This document shows positions 18,152 to 28,277 of a DNA stretch of 35,199 bases, one piece after another; positions within the stretch are counted from its first letter, which is position 1, and every line of letters starts with the position of its first letter. The position numbers and the translations under genes were made by a program. Below the pieces are notes generated by a model. It made no database searches and was not told where the DNA came from. It saw nothing but the letters and a program-made list of their open reading frames with translations. The DNA is taken from the NCBI GenBank assembly GCA_026988025.1, contig JALSMB010000063.1, positions 1 to 35,199 of the forward strand, written 5' to 3'. The stretch comes from Candidatus Altimarinota bacterium. GTDB taxonomy: Bacteria; Patescibacteriota; Gracilibacteria; BD1-5; UBA6164.

Positions 18152-19973
18152 ATTCTACAGTAACACTTTTAGCAAGATTTTGAGGTTTATCAATATCTCT
18201 ATTTAAATTTTTAGCTATTTCTACTGAAAATATCCATAAAGGTATAAGTGGTAGAAATGGAGTTAATATAGGATGAGATTTAGGCATTTCTATAATATCA
18301 TCATATATATCTTTTGTAGTGTCTCAAGCAGTTATTATTCATAGTATAGTTCCATTTCTAGCTTGAATTTCTTTCACATTAGAAATAGTTTTTTCTCTCA
18401 TTATACTTTTAGGATTTATAACTATAACAGGGAAGTTAGGGCTTATTAAAGCTAATGGTCAATGTTTTAATTCTCATGTAGAATATGCTTCAGCATGAAT
18501 ATAACTTAATTCTTTTAATTTAAGACTACATTCACATGCTGTTCAATATACTATATTTCTTCATAGATAGAAAAAATTGGAATATTTAGAATATTTATCT
18601 GCTAATTTTTTTATATGATTATGTTGTTCTAACATTCATTCAAGTTTTTTATCTAAAGATCATAATTTTTCTATAATATTTTTAGATTCTTGTACTTGTA
18701 AGTCTCTTTTTAATCACATATCAAGAGACATAAGTAAAAGTACTGCTAATTGACCAATAATGTTTTTAGTAGATGCAACTCATATTTCTATTCAAGATTT
18801 AGTATATAATCATGAATCACACATTCTAGCAATAGTACTTCATACTACATTTACTATTCAAAAAGTTTTACATCACTTTTGTTGTACCATTTTTACGCAC
18901 TCTCTAACATCAGCAGTTTCTCAAGATTGAGACATAAAGATATATAAAGTATTTTTATTTGGTATGAATTTTTCATATAAAAATTCACTAGATACTCTTA
19001 CTTCAGTTTTTAGTCATGATAATTCTTCAAACCAACTTTTTCATACTACTCATGCAAAATAACTTGATCAAGAAGCTATTATTTCAATACTTTCTATGTT
19101 TTGTTTTCATAATTCTTCAAGTGTCTCATTATGAATAGATTTTGTTTCAAAATTAATTCTTCATTTTAAAGCATTTCTTAAAACAGAAGGAATTTCATTT
19201 ATTTCTTTTTCTGTAAATGTTTCAAATTTTCATTTATCAGCAATTTCAGTATTTTCATCTATTTTCTCGTGAGTTTTACTTATTTCTTCTCACATTGAAA
19301 AAACAGAATATTTTCAATTTTTTATTACTATTGTTTCATTATCTTCAAGTGTAGTAAACTCTGTGGCTATTTTATTTAGGGCATTTAAATCGCTTGAAAG
19401 AAATATTCAATCTTTTCATACTCAAACTATCATAGGACTTCATAACTTTGCTCATACTAAGGTATTTGGGTCTTCTTTATCTATTACTGCTATAGCATAG
19501 GCACCTACTAATTGTTTAGTTACTTTTTCAAGTGTAGTTACAATATTTCAATCAAACATATCTTCAAATAGTTTTGCTACTACTTCTGTGTCTGTTTCTG
19601 AGTAAAAATTATATTTTTTACTAAGTTTTTCTTTTATAGATATATAGTTTTCAATAATTCAATTATGTACTACGTAAAATCTATTATTGTTTGATATATG
19701 TGGATGAGTATTTAATTCTGTTACTTTACCATGTGTAGCCCATCTAGTATGAGCTATTCAGTTGCTATAGTTTTCTAATTTATTATTATTTTTTTCAATT
19801 TTTGTTGCTAAGTTTGAAACTTTTCATACAGCTTTTTCAAGAAAAATATCTGATGAATTATTTATAGCTAAAATTCAAGCACTATCATATCATCTATATT
19901 CTAAATTTCTTAGTCATTCAACTAAAAATGGTATAGAATTTTTAGTTCAATTATATGCAAATATTCAACACAT
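18150..19973 (-). CDS. glmS: Glutamine-fructose-6-phosphate aminotransferase GlmS
   Basis: Makes glucosamine-6-phosphate, the first step toward UDP-GlcNAc for peptidoglycan. The 607-residue length equals the E. coli enzyme. The nucleophile is Cys2 in MCGIFAYNG, and LEYRGYDSAGI and the [12 protein letters not shown] region follow in the N-terminal glutaminase domain. Two SIS sugar-isomerase domains follow, and the C terminus [13 protein letters not shown] is the family's signature end. No glmS ribozyme was recognised in the 100 bases upstream. Confidence 0.96.
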
Positions 19974-20036
19974 AAATTTTATAGTTAATTATTATTTTTG
20001 TATATTTAATGATATTTTTTTAATTAATATATGCAA

Positions 20037-20070
20037 TAAAAAAAGATAGTTTATGTTAAAAACTATCTTT
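20037..20070 (-). terminator. Terminator of the small membrane protein gene upstream of glmS
   Basis: Read on the minus strand: AAAGATAGTTT pairs with AAACTATCTTT (20070-20060 with 20052-20042) followed by a T run. It separates the small membrane gene from glmS, so glmS must have its own promoter. Confidence 0.8.
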
Positions 20071-20076
20071 AAAATA

Positions 20077-20526
20077 TTATACTCTTATTTTAGTAATTTT
20101 TTCAGCATGTTTCATACAATAACTAGGAATACATTTTCAAGTTATTCATGCAAGTAATGGAAGGAACCCCATAAATGCAATTAAAGAATCTACATCTAAT
20201 GATGGACCTTGAACTATAATTGAAGATATATAAAATAGAAATATACCAAATATTATTTGTATAATTCTCATATATTTTTTCTTTAAAATACACATTTTAA
20301 CTATTCACATAATAAGAGGAATAATTCATAATGATACTAGAGCATATTTTACATATTCTAGATTATTTTCTATATTCATGAACAAGAAAGTTGTTTCTAT
20401 TTTATCTCATTGAAATATTAAATTATAATAAAGAGTTAGTATTAAAATTAAACCAAATATTATTCTACCTAATCTGATAGTCATATCAGAAGGTCTTTTT
20501 TGCATAAAACTTATAAATCACATCAT
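20077..20526 (-). CDS. Small integral membrane protein, possibly DUF2892-like
   Basis: A 149-residue protein with four likely membrane helices. The C-terminal part FMGFLPLLAGITGKCIPSYC resembles the end of DUF2892 (YgaP-tail-like) proteins, where a 'PLLTGLxGxCPxY' motif is usual, but the match is short. Two cysteines lie close together (GKC and SYC). Two adjacent ATG codons open the frame; the first is used here, and the second would shorten the protein by one residue. Function unknown. Confidence 0.55.
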
Positions 20527-20595
20527 AGTTTTTGTTTATTAAAAAATATTAATTACTTAAATAGTATAGAAAGTAAAAAAAAAGTAAAATTAATT

Positions 20596-20622
20596 TTGAC
20601 TTTTATTTAGTTTATATATAAT
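20596..20622 (+). promoter_or_regulatory. Promoter of tRNA-Gln
   Basis: TTGACT at 20596-20601 and perfect TATAAT at 20617-20622, with a slightly short 15-base spacer, ending 27 bases before the tRNA. Confidence 0.6.
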
Positions 20623-20649
20623 ACACAAGCTCTAAGAGTAAAAATACTA

Positions 20650-20725
20650 TTGGAATGTCGCCAAGTGGTAAGGCAACGGACTTTGACTCCGTTATGCGTA
20701 GGTTCGAATCCTACCATTCCAACCA
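20650..20725 (+). tRNA. tRNA-Gln (anticodon TTG)
   Basis: A complete cloverleaf. The acceptor stem TTGGAAT pairs with ATTCCAA and the CCA end is encoded (20723-20725). The D arm has CGCCAAGTGGTAAGGC, typical of tRNA-Gln. The anticodon stem ACGGA/TCCGT encloses CTTTGAC with anticodon TTG, and the T arm is TAGGTTCGAATCCTA. It lies just upstream of L21 and is a likely substrate of MnmA at U34. The suppressor-like tRNA-Gly (TCA) that code 25 requires is not in this window. Confidence 0.97.
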
Positions 20726-20760
20726 TATTATATTTAACTTTTTGCAGATTGTTAAATATT

Positions 20761-20821
20761 ATAAGTTAGAAGTTAGAATTCTATTGTAGGGATAGAATCT
20801 GATACTAGAAGATTAACTTAT
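20761..20821 (+). ncRNA. Structured RNA leader between tRNA-Gln and rplU
   Basis: An 8-bp outer stem, ATAAGTTA (20761-20768) with TAACTTAT (20814-20821), encloses a second hairpin of about 11 pairs: TTAG, a bulged A, ATTCTAT, then ATAGAATCTGA. The region is non-coding on both strands. It ends 34 bases before the L21 start codon. It could be an autoregulatory ribosomal-protein leader or a processing signal for a tRNA-rplU transcript. The structure is seen; the function is inferred. Confidence 0.5.
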
Positions 20822-20855
20822 GATTTATAAAATTTATTAAATAACTATAAAAGCT

Positions 20856-21167
20856 ATGTTAGCTGTAATCGAATTAGGATGAAATCAATTCATTGTTAGA
20901 ACAGGTGAAATTATTGATGTTAAAAAATTACAAAAAGAAGCTGGAGATAAATTTTCAGTAGAAGCATTATTAGTAACTGATGAAGAAGGTAAAGAAACTA
21001 AAGTTTGAGTACCAACTGTTAAAGGTTCTAAAGTTGAATTTAAAGTTTTAGAACAATTTAAAGGTGAAAAAGTTAGAGTTTTTAAGAAAAAATCTAAAAA
21101 AAGATATACTAGAAATAAAGGGTTTAGAGCTCATTTAACTAAATTAGAAGTATTATCTGTTGCATAA
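20856..21167 (+). CDS. rplU: 50S ribosomal protein L21
   Basis: A 103-residue bL21, full length. MLAVIELGGNQF at the start and the basic VFKKKSKKRYTRNKGFRAHL near the end are family hallmarks, the latter contacting 23S rRNA. Of nine glycines seven use GGN and two use TGA, a mix that differs from the TGA-heavy enzymes around it. L27 (rpmA), the usual neighbour, does not follow; a terminator does. Confidence 0.96.
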
Positions 21168-21177
21168 TTAAATTTTG

Positions 21178-21223
21178 AAAATCTTATTTCTGGAGTATAA
21201 TATATCTAGAAATAAGATTTTTT
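21178..21223 (+). terminator. Terminator after rplU
   Basis: A perfect 14-bp stem (21178-21191 with 21208-21221) followed by T. The 16-base loop contains TATAAT, which might also serve the next gene. Confidence 0.85.
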
Positions 21224-21249
21224 TAATATTTATTTTTTAAAAAATAATT

Positions 21250-22350
21250 TTGGTCAGAAAAGATAAAACGAGAGTTAATGTAAAAGCTCGTTTAAATAGA
21301 CATCTAAGAATTGTTAAGGAAAATATATGAGTAGGAGGAAAAACAAAGATTTTAAATACTGGTTATGATTTTAAGTTAGTTTTATTTTGTATACTATTTA
21401 TAACTCCAGTATATCCTACATTAGCATCATTTATGTATAATACTTCAAGATATGATTTTTATAGGTGAAATATTGATGAATCGTCTATTATTGAATCATA
21501 TTATTGATGAGAAGATAATTTAAGTGAGATTAATAGTCCTATATTGGAATCTACAGATTCTTTTATTTCTGTTAATACTATATTAAATGATGAGAGAGAT
21601 TTAGCTGGAACTAATGAAATTGTTGATTATGAAGTTAAACCAGGGGATTCTTTTTCTGTTATAGCTTATAGATTTAGAGTATCAACTAATTCTATATTAT
21701 GGGCTAATGATTTCTCAAAAAAACATGTTTTACATCCTTGAGAGGTTATTAAAATTCCACCTGTAACATGATTAATACATCAAGTTAAGAGTTGAGATAC
21801 TATTTCTTCTATTTCTAAGAAATATGATACAGCAGAAGAAAAGATAAAAGAACAAAATTGATTAAGTGATTGAGAAAAATTAATTATTTGAGATGTTTTA
21901 ACTATTCCATGAGCTATTAAAAAAATACCTAAACCAGTTTATAGAAAAAAAACATACTCTTATACAAAAAAAGCATGAAAGAGTCAATATGTTAAAAAAA
22001 CTTGATCTTATAAATTAACATGGAGAAAACCATATTCTTGAGCTGCTTGAAATTGTACTTGGTATGTAGCTTCTTATGCAGATGTTAATTGGAGGTGAAA
22101 TGCTAATCAGTGGATAAAAAATGCTAGATCTGCAGGACGTACTATATCAAAAACACCAAAAGTATGATCTATAGTTCAATTAACGGGTAGATGATATAAT
22201 AGAAGATACTGACATGTTGCATTAGTTATGGAAGTTACAGCTACTGATATAATAGTTAGTGATATGAATTATAGAAAATTATATGAGGTTACTTATCGTA
22301 AACTAAAAAGAACAGATAGAGCAATAGATTGATATATATATTTAGATTAA
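21250..22350 (+). CDS. LysM-LysM-CHAP cell-wall hydrolase, membrane anchored
   Basis: A 366-residue peptidoglycan hydrolase. An N-terminal basic stretch and a membrane helix or signal anchor (about residues 43-58) are followed by two LysM glycan-binding modules (about 127-170, YEVKPGDSFSVIAYRF; about 177-222, HQVKSGDTISSISKKY). A basic linker and a CHAP amidase/endopeptidase domain come next. The CHAP catalytic cysteine is Cys269 in GNCTWYVASY and the histidine is His322 in YGHVALVMEV. The frame opens after a TAA at 21238-21240, and the earliest usable start is TTG at 21250. The first ATG, at 21433, would remove the membrane helix, so TTG is preferred. Confidence 0.85.
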
Positions 22351-22377
22351 AAAAAAGATTCGTGAGAATCTTTTTTT
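22351..22377. terminator. Bidirectional terminator after the LysM-CHAP gene
   Basis: An 11-bp perfect stem (22351-22361 with 22366-22376), loop GTGA, T run on the right. Its right end touches the stop of the convergent gene. Confidence 0.85.
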
Positions 22378-23173
22378 ATTTTTTCATAGCATTTGAAATT
22401 TTGTATACAACTTGATTTATTGGATTTAATGCTTTATGTAACTTTTCTCTTAATGCTATATAATCTTCTTTTAATAATTGTAATAAAATATGTGCTGTAA
22501 TGTTATTTTCATATTCAGTATATGCATGAAATGCAAGAGGAAATATTTTATAGGTATGTGTTATTTCATTATCAATTTCTCAAATTTTTTGTTTTTGTGT
22601 TTGTATAATTTCAAGTGGAGAGTAATGTCATTTTTTAGGATCTAAATTATTAGTTATATTTTTATTATATTCTTTTAAATATTCTAAGTAGCTTACATAT
22701 TTACATGTTTGATATGTTGCTTGTTTTAATAAAATAATTTTTTGTACTGAATTTTTATCATTTGAATTTGTACATTTTAAACTATTAGACATATTATCAA
22801 GTTTTGATATATTTGAAGAAAGTTTACCAGCTATATTTTTTGATACACTAGATCAATTTTTAAGTAAGTCATTTTTAATTAATAATAATGATTTTTTTTG
22901 TGTACTTAATAATCCACATTTATAAATAGTGTTCATATTATTTCTATGTGTATTTTTTACTTTTTCAAATGAATATTTTGATGCAATTTCAGGGTAGTTA
23001 TCTTTGATTTTAGCTATCTTGGGATTATATTCATAATCATTACATATATTTTGAACTCTTTGTTTATATAATTCATATCAATCTTTTGATGAATATGTAG
23101 AAGTATTATCTTCAGCATACACTAATCATGTAATTATAATTGATGATAATATTAATGAAATGAAAATTTTCAT
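22376..23173 (-). CDS. Exported helical protein, unknown
   Basis: A 265-residue protein with a signal peptide (MKIFISLILSSIIITGLVYA, cut after VYA) and then a long, polar, mostly helical region rich in Lys, Asn and Ser. Four cysteines are spread through the mature part. No family recognised. It follows 51 bases after the minor-pilin-like gene on the same strand, so both may be surface components expressed together. Confidence 0.65.
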
Positions 23174-23224
23174 ATTTTATTTGGTTAAGTATAGCTTTAT
23201 TTAATTATATTAAAATTATTCAAA

Positions 23225-23797
23225 TTAAAAGTTTTTTATTAATCATTTATTTTTGATAACTTCTTTGTTTCATATTTTTTTATAAATTGTATATTTTCTA
23301 TATTTTGATAAAAAGTTTCATGTTTTATCAGAAGATATCATTATTTTAGCATATCATCATAAATTTTTTACATAAAAATATGATCATATAGTATTATCTC
23401 AAAATGTTTTTATATCAGTTACTACTCAACTTGAAGTTCAATTTATATAACTTACTGGAGCTCAATTTAATATTTTTATAGTTATATCACTATTTTCTGT
23501 AATTATTTCTCAAGTATGTGTTTCTCCTTTTTTTAATGTAATTATAGTTTTATTTGTATTTTCAAATATCAATTTATCTCAATTATCTAAATATAGACTT
23601 TTTATACTTATATCTAAAGTTCAACTATTTATTGTATTTTTTATTTGATTTTCAGTCTTAAATTGTTTAGTTAAGGCTGAATTTACTTTTAAATTTTTAT
23701 TGATACTTGTACTAATTCAAACGAAAGTAACAGTAATAATTAAACTTAAAAATGTTGCCCATATTAATATAGATGCTTTATTATTACTTTTTTGCAT
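23225..23797 (-). CDS. Pilus minor protein-like exported protein
   Basis: A 190-residue protein with a short polar start (MQKSNNKAS) and a hydrophobic helix ILIWATFLSLIITVTFVGIS, followed by a beta-rich polar domain. The arrangement resembles PilX-type minor pilins, whose N terminus reads 'RGAALIISLVLLLILTLLG'. The prepilin glutamate is absent, so this is only a likeness. It is divergent from the second pilus ATPase with a 61-base shared spacer, which supports a pilus role. Confidence 0.55.
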
Positions 23798-23858
23798 AAA
23801 ATAGGAATTTATGATAATATTTTAGTAATTATAAGTTATAACTTTAAAAATACAAGTT

Positions 23859-25163
23859 ATGGTCGTTCCAAAAACAAAAAAAGTGTCTGATTTATTAAAA
23901 GAAGAAATTCTTGAAAATGAAGAAAAAAGAGAGTATACTTCAGATAAATTTAAAAAAATAGAAGATAAAGTTAAAGATTCTTTAAAAAAACAAAAAACAG
24001 ATGATGCTTTAAATGATATTACTATCTGAGCATTAGTTTTAGGTAGTTCTGATATTCATTATGATACATTTGAAGATTATGTAGTCGTTAGATATAGAAT
24101 TGATTGAGTTTTAGTAGATATCTTTAGACTTACACATAAAGAATATAAACCAGTACTTGAAAGACTTAAATATTCATCTTCTTTGAAATTAAATATTACT
24201 AATATACCACAAGATTGAAAATATGATTTAACTATTGATGATAGAAAAATAGATGTAAGAGTTTCTACTTTACCTGTTTGAGATTATGAAAATGTTGTAT
24301 GTAGAATATTAGATAACTCTAATGCAATTATTGATTTTGATAAATTATGATTTTTTTGGACAACAAAAAGAATGTTAGAAAAAGCTATTTCAAAAAGGAA
24401 TTGAATGATATTAGTTACTTGACCAACTGGTTCAGGTAAAACAACAACACTTTATACTATATTAGCAAAACTTAATACAAGAGATAAAAAAATTATTACT
24501 TTAGAAGATCCTATTGAATATAGATTAGATTGAATTATTCAATCTGAAGTAGATGAAAAACAATGATTTACATTTAAAACTTGATTAAGGGCTCTTTTAA
24601 GGCAAGATCCTGATATTATAATGGTTTGAGAGATTAGAGATAAAGAAACACTAGAAACAGCCACTCAAGCAAGTTTAACATGACATCTAGTTTTATCTAC
24701 GTTACATACAAAATCTGCTGCTGAAACTCTTGATAGAATTGTTAATATGTGATTAAAACCTTATGTATTAGCTTCTGCACTTGATACAATTATAGCTCAA
24801 AGACTTGTAAGAAGAATTTGTCCACATTGTAAAGTAGAAAAAGAGAAATCTCAATTAGATATAAGTATTATTGCTAATATGATGAAAGAAATAGGAATGA
24901 GTAGTGTTTTAACTAAACACATTAAATTATATGAAGGGAAATGATGTCCAAAATGTAATAATAGTTGATATCAATGAAGAATTTGAATATATGAGATTAT
25001 TTCTTTAAATGAAGATTTAAGAGATTTAATTAGAGAATGAGCAACATCTGATGAAATAATTAGAAAAGCTAGGGATTGAGATTTAATTACTATGAAAGAA
25101 GATGGGATATTAAAGGCAATTAAATGATTTACTACTATTGAGGAAATACTTAGAGTTATTTAA
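23859..25163 (+). CDS. Type IV pilus/secretion ATPase, PilB/GspE family (copy 2)
   Basis: A 434-residue secretion ATPase. About 50 charged residues are followed by the N2 domain ([20 protein letters not shown]). Walker A GPTGSGKT is at 188-195; its first glycine is TGA, the next two GGT. An Asp box TLEDPIEYR, Walker B-like [14 protein letters not shown], a His box [10 protein letters not shown], and a tetracysteine site Cys321/Cys324 and Cys363/Cys366 follow. The four cysteines place it with PilB/GspE, not with PilT. It is similar in architecture to the ATPase at 11345 but clearly diverged, so the cell may run two fibre systems or use one for retraction. Confidence 0.9.
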
Positions 25164-25782
25164 TTTTTATTCAATATTTTTTTCATTCAGATATTGCATA
25201 ATTAATTCATATAACTTCTCAAATACTATTAATTATTGGTCATCATGAAAATCATTGTTTTATATTATTTGATATTTCAAGTAAGTTAGATAAATTATCT
25301 AACTTACTTTTTTTATTTATTAAAATTCATGTATTATAAATGATTTTTAGTGATTTGGGTTCTACTCAAAAACTATAAATAGTTCATTTATAGTTTTTGA
25401 TAGATTTTTTTATTGTTTTAGTATTAGTTACATTTATTTTTAATATTGCAAAATCATTTATTGTATCATTTTTTATTATTTCAGAATTATATTTTTTTCA
25501 ATTATATATAACTGTATTATTTTTTGTTAATATATGGCTTACAGTTTGAATTTCTCAATTTTGTGATATAAAAAATCAAGCTCAGATTCATCAATCATTT
25601 ATATCTTTAAATAATCAATTAGGATTATTTTTATAACTTATTAACTCTTGTTTTGGTAATATTATTACAATACTTTTTTTTATATTATTTATATCTATTT
25701 TTTTATTAATAAAAAAAGTATTGATGACATAAATTCATCAAATAATATAAATAGCAGCTAATAAATAAATTATATATTTCAT
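25156..25782 (-). CDS. Membrane-anchored trypsin-like serine protease (HtrA-like, no PDZ)
   Basis: A 208-residue protein. One N-terminal membrane helix (residues 3-20) places the protease domain outside. The chymotrypsin-fold triad is complete: His83 in IQTVSHIL, Asp110 in INDFAILKI, and Ser179 in GFSGGPIIN. GIGAGFFIS before the His strand and EVIGINYA after the Ser are typical of HtrA/DegP. There is no PDZ domain, and the domain is among the smallest of its kind. The glycines around the catalytic serine are TGA. It converges with the ATPase gene with an 8-base overlap at the 3' ends. Two perfect hairpins lie inside it. Confidence 0.85.
25279..25316 (+). terminator. Strong intrinsic terminator for the ATPase, inside the convergent protease gene
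   Basis: A perfect 15-bp inverted repeat (25279-25293 with 25295-25309) followed on the plus strand by a run of T to 25314. It lies 116 bases past the ATPase stop, within the coding sequence of the minus-strand protease. Confidence 0.75.
25367..25412 (+). terminator. Second hairpin inside the protease gene
   Basis: A perfect 14-bp stem (25367-25380 with 25386-25399), 5-base loop, then five bases and a run of T on the plus strand. It may be a back-up terminator behind the one at 25279. Confidence 0.55.
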
Positions 25783-25868
25783 AACTATATTTTAATATAA
25801 AAATAATATTTGCAATTTATATTTAATAAATATTATTAATATAGTATTTATTAATAAATTGAAAATAA

Positions 25869-26519
25869 ATGAATCAAATAGTAAAAGATAAAATGCAAAG
25901 AGAAATAATGGTTGTTAATGCATCTGTTTTATTTAAAAATTTTCCTAGAGAAACTAGATTTTATAATGCTAATGAACATAATTTCTGAAAAATTATGGTT
26001 GATAATTATGAATATATGGTTAGATGAGATGCTGAAAAGAATAATAATTTTAAACAACCTCTTCCTTATGGTGCTATTATCGATGAAGAAAATAGGATTT
26101 TTGTTTATCAAAGAGGTTGAAGTTGAAGTAATGCATGAGAATCTAGATTACACTCAAAAATATCTATTTGAGTTTGATGACATATTGAAAGAGAGGATGA
26201 AGATGCTAAAGATATTTTATCTAATACTTTGGTAAGAGAAATTATTGAAGAAATTAATACAAAAGAAGAAAATATAAAAAATGTTGATTTAGTTTGATAT
26301 ATAAATGATGATTGAGATGAAGTTTGAAAAGTTCATATGTGAATTTTTTATATAGTAAGAGTTTCTAATTCTAATTTTGATTTATTAGATTGAGAACTAG
26401 ATAATTGAGAGTTTGTTACATTAAGTAAATTAGAAAATATGATTTTATCAGATGATTATGATTTAGAGTCTTGGTCAGAAATAGTTTTTGAATCATTAAA
26501 AAAATACTTAAATAAATAA
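25869..26519 (+). CDS. NUDIX hydrolase family protein
   Basis: A 216-residue protein with a NUDIX box: GGHIEREDE at residues 103-111 and REIIEEIN at 123-130, the latter carrying the metal-binding glutamates. The spacing from Gly104 to Arg123 is five residues longer than the standard box. The family cleaves nucleoside diphosphates linked to another group; the substrate here is not evident. An upstream FVYQRGGSG strand and a GIFYIV strand after the box fit the fold. Single gene between two terminators. Confidence 0.82.
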
Positions 26520-26525
26520 TAAAAT

Positions 26526-26554
26526 AAAAAATAGCTTTAGCAAGCTATTTTTTT
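26526..26554 (+). terminator. Terminator after the NUDIX gene
   Basis: A perfect 12-bp stem (26526-26537 with 26542-26553), loop TAGC, T run. Confidence 0.88.
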
Positions 26555-26625
26555 GTATATATTTTTTAACTATGATATTATTAATAGGTAAATTAGTTTA
26601 TTTTATTTATTTATAATAATTTTCT

Positions 26626-28188
26626 ATGTGAAAAGAATGTAAATTAAAAAAGTTTTTTACTAAACAATGGTCATTCCTTATGGCTGGTATTGTTTTTGGT
26701 ATTGCGCAAATCATTTATATGGTTTGATTATGGGCTCCACATTTTAATGAAGCTATTACTACTTGGAAGGTTAAACCTATTACTGTAACTACAGATTTAG
26801 GTAAGATGTTTAGATGACTTGAGGTATGAGTTAATAATTTATTTTGATTTCAATCTGAATTATATGGTAATTATGCTGTAGATTCTGCTATGTCAGTTAC
26901 TGGTTGAGCATTTACCCCTTGACTTGGTACTGCTATTTTGGGTATGATTATTGGTTGATTTTTAGTTGTATTATTTGAAAGACAAAATAAACTTTGGGTT
27001 AAATATTCTGGTAGATTATTATTAATTTCGTTTATCGGATGAATGTTTTTTTCATATGGTACTAGATTAGCATGAGGTTGTACTTTAAATCATTTATTAG
27101 GATGAGTTCCTATGATGAATATACATTCACTTGTTGCTGTTATGTTTATGAGTTTATGAGGTTTAACTGGTTTCTGGTTAATGACTAAATTAGGTTTAGC
27201 TAAATATTTTAAACATCAAGAAGAATTAAGCTATGCAAAAGACCAATATGAAAAAGGTACTAATGATGGTGTAACATATGATCCAAATTATAATCCTTGG
27301 AAAAATCCAATGGTATGGTTAGGTTTAACATTTTTACTAACATTTGTATGAATTGCTATATATGGTATGTTATTTTCTCCTGAAATGTTACAACATTTAA
27401 AATGAGGAAATGTTAAAGAATTTGGTAAGTCTATTGCTGATAAAGGTATGATGTATGTAATTATTACATTATTTGCTGGTATTATGGCATGATTTGCAAT
27501 GGCAAAATCAGGTTTTGGTACAGAATGTGCTTTAATCTCAGTTGAAGCTTCAGCTATGATTAGAAGTGATGAAAAAAAATGGAATAAAATGGGATTACCT
27601 AATATTACTAGAACATTATTTAAAGGTTTACTTCCTTTACAAGGGGTTGCTGCTATGTGGGTAATTGTATCTGTGTTTGTATTAGTAACAGTTTATTTCT
27701 TAGGAATGAAACATGGTTTTACTGATCCAACTAAGTATAAATTTTATTTAACTGCATGAGTACCTGTTGGTTGATTCTTTCTAGGTTTTGGTGCGGTATT
27801 ACTTATTGGTTGTGAAATTAGATCATATATGAGATTAGGTATGTTATATCTAAATACATTAATTGGATTTATTGGTTTTGCAGTAGGTTATCTTCCATTT
27901 ACTCTTTATTATAAAGAACATGTTGCATTTTTAAATGCTACTATAGTACCTTATCTTAAAGCAAATGAAATATTTACTGTTCCTGAATTAGTTACTTCTA
28001 ATCCTACTGGTCAAGTAGTAGTAGCTGTATTATGGACACTAATGTTAATTGGTATTCTAGCTTGGACAATTAAAGCTGGTAAGAGGTATATGAATGTAAA
28101 AAAGAGTTCAGAATTTTTAACTAAAAATACTGAAGAAATTCATACTGAATATGGTGATACTATGGAATGAGAAATTAAATATAAATAA
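26626..28188 (+). CDS. YeeE/YedE family transporter (sulfur-compound transport)
   Basis: A 520-residue membrane protein with about ten or more helices. It carries the family's cysteine motifs: RLAGGCTLNHLLGG with Cys152, SGFGTECALIS with Cys301, and IGCEIRSYMR with Cys396. In studied members such as the thiosulfate transporter YeeE/TsuA, conserved cysteines in these positions move the sulfur compound through the membrane. Loss of the usual TusA-like partner is not informative, as none is in the window. Glycine codons are mixed, with much GGT. Next to it lies a cation antiporter, separated by a terminator. Confidence 0.88.
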
Positions 28189-28191
28189 TTC

Positions 28192-28223
28192 AAAATAAGC
28201 TCTGTAATAGAGCTTATTTTTTT
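28192..28223 (+). terminator. Terminator after the YeeE/YedE gene
   Basis: A perfect 12-bp stem (28192-28203 with 28209-28220), loop GTAAT, T run. It begins 4 bases past the stop codon. Confidence 0.9.
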
Positions 28224-28250
28224 GTTAATATCTATATAATATAGTATTAT
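28222..28250 (+). promoter_or_regulatory. Probable promoter of the nhaD gene
   Basis: TTGTTA at 28222-28227, 17-base spacer, TATTAT at 28245-28250. The -35 box starts in the T run of the preceding terminator. Confidence 0.5.
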
Positions 28251-28277
28251 ATATACATATATATTAATAATTTGAAA

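Noticed and set aside
25912..26235. Open frame of 107 codons within the NUDIX gene
   Set aside because: It is in another frame from the NUDIX box and has only biased low-complexity sequence.
27499..28170. Two separate membrane protein genes
   Set aside because: They are pieces of the single YeeE/YedE gene, split only if TGA is read as stop.
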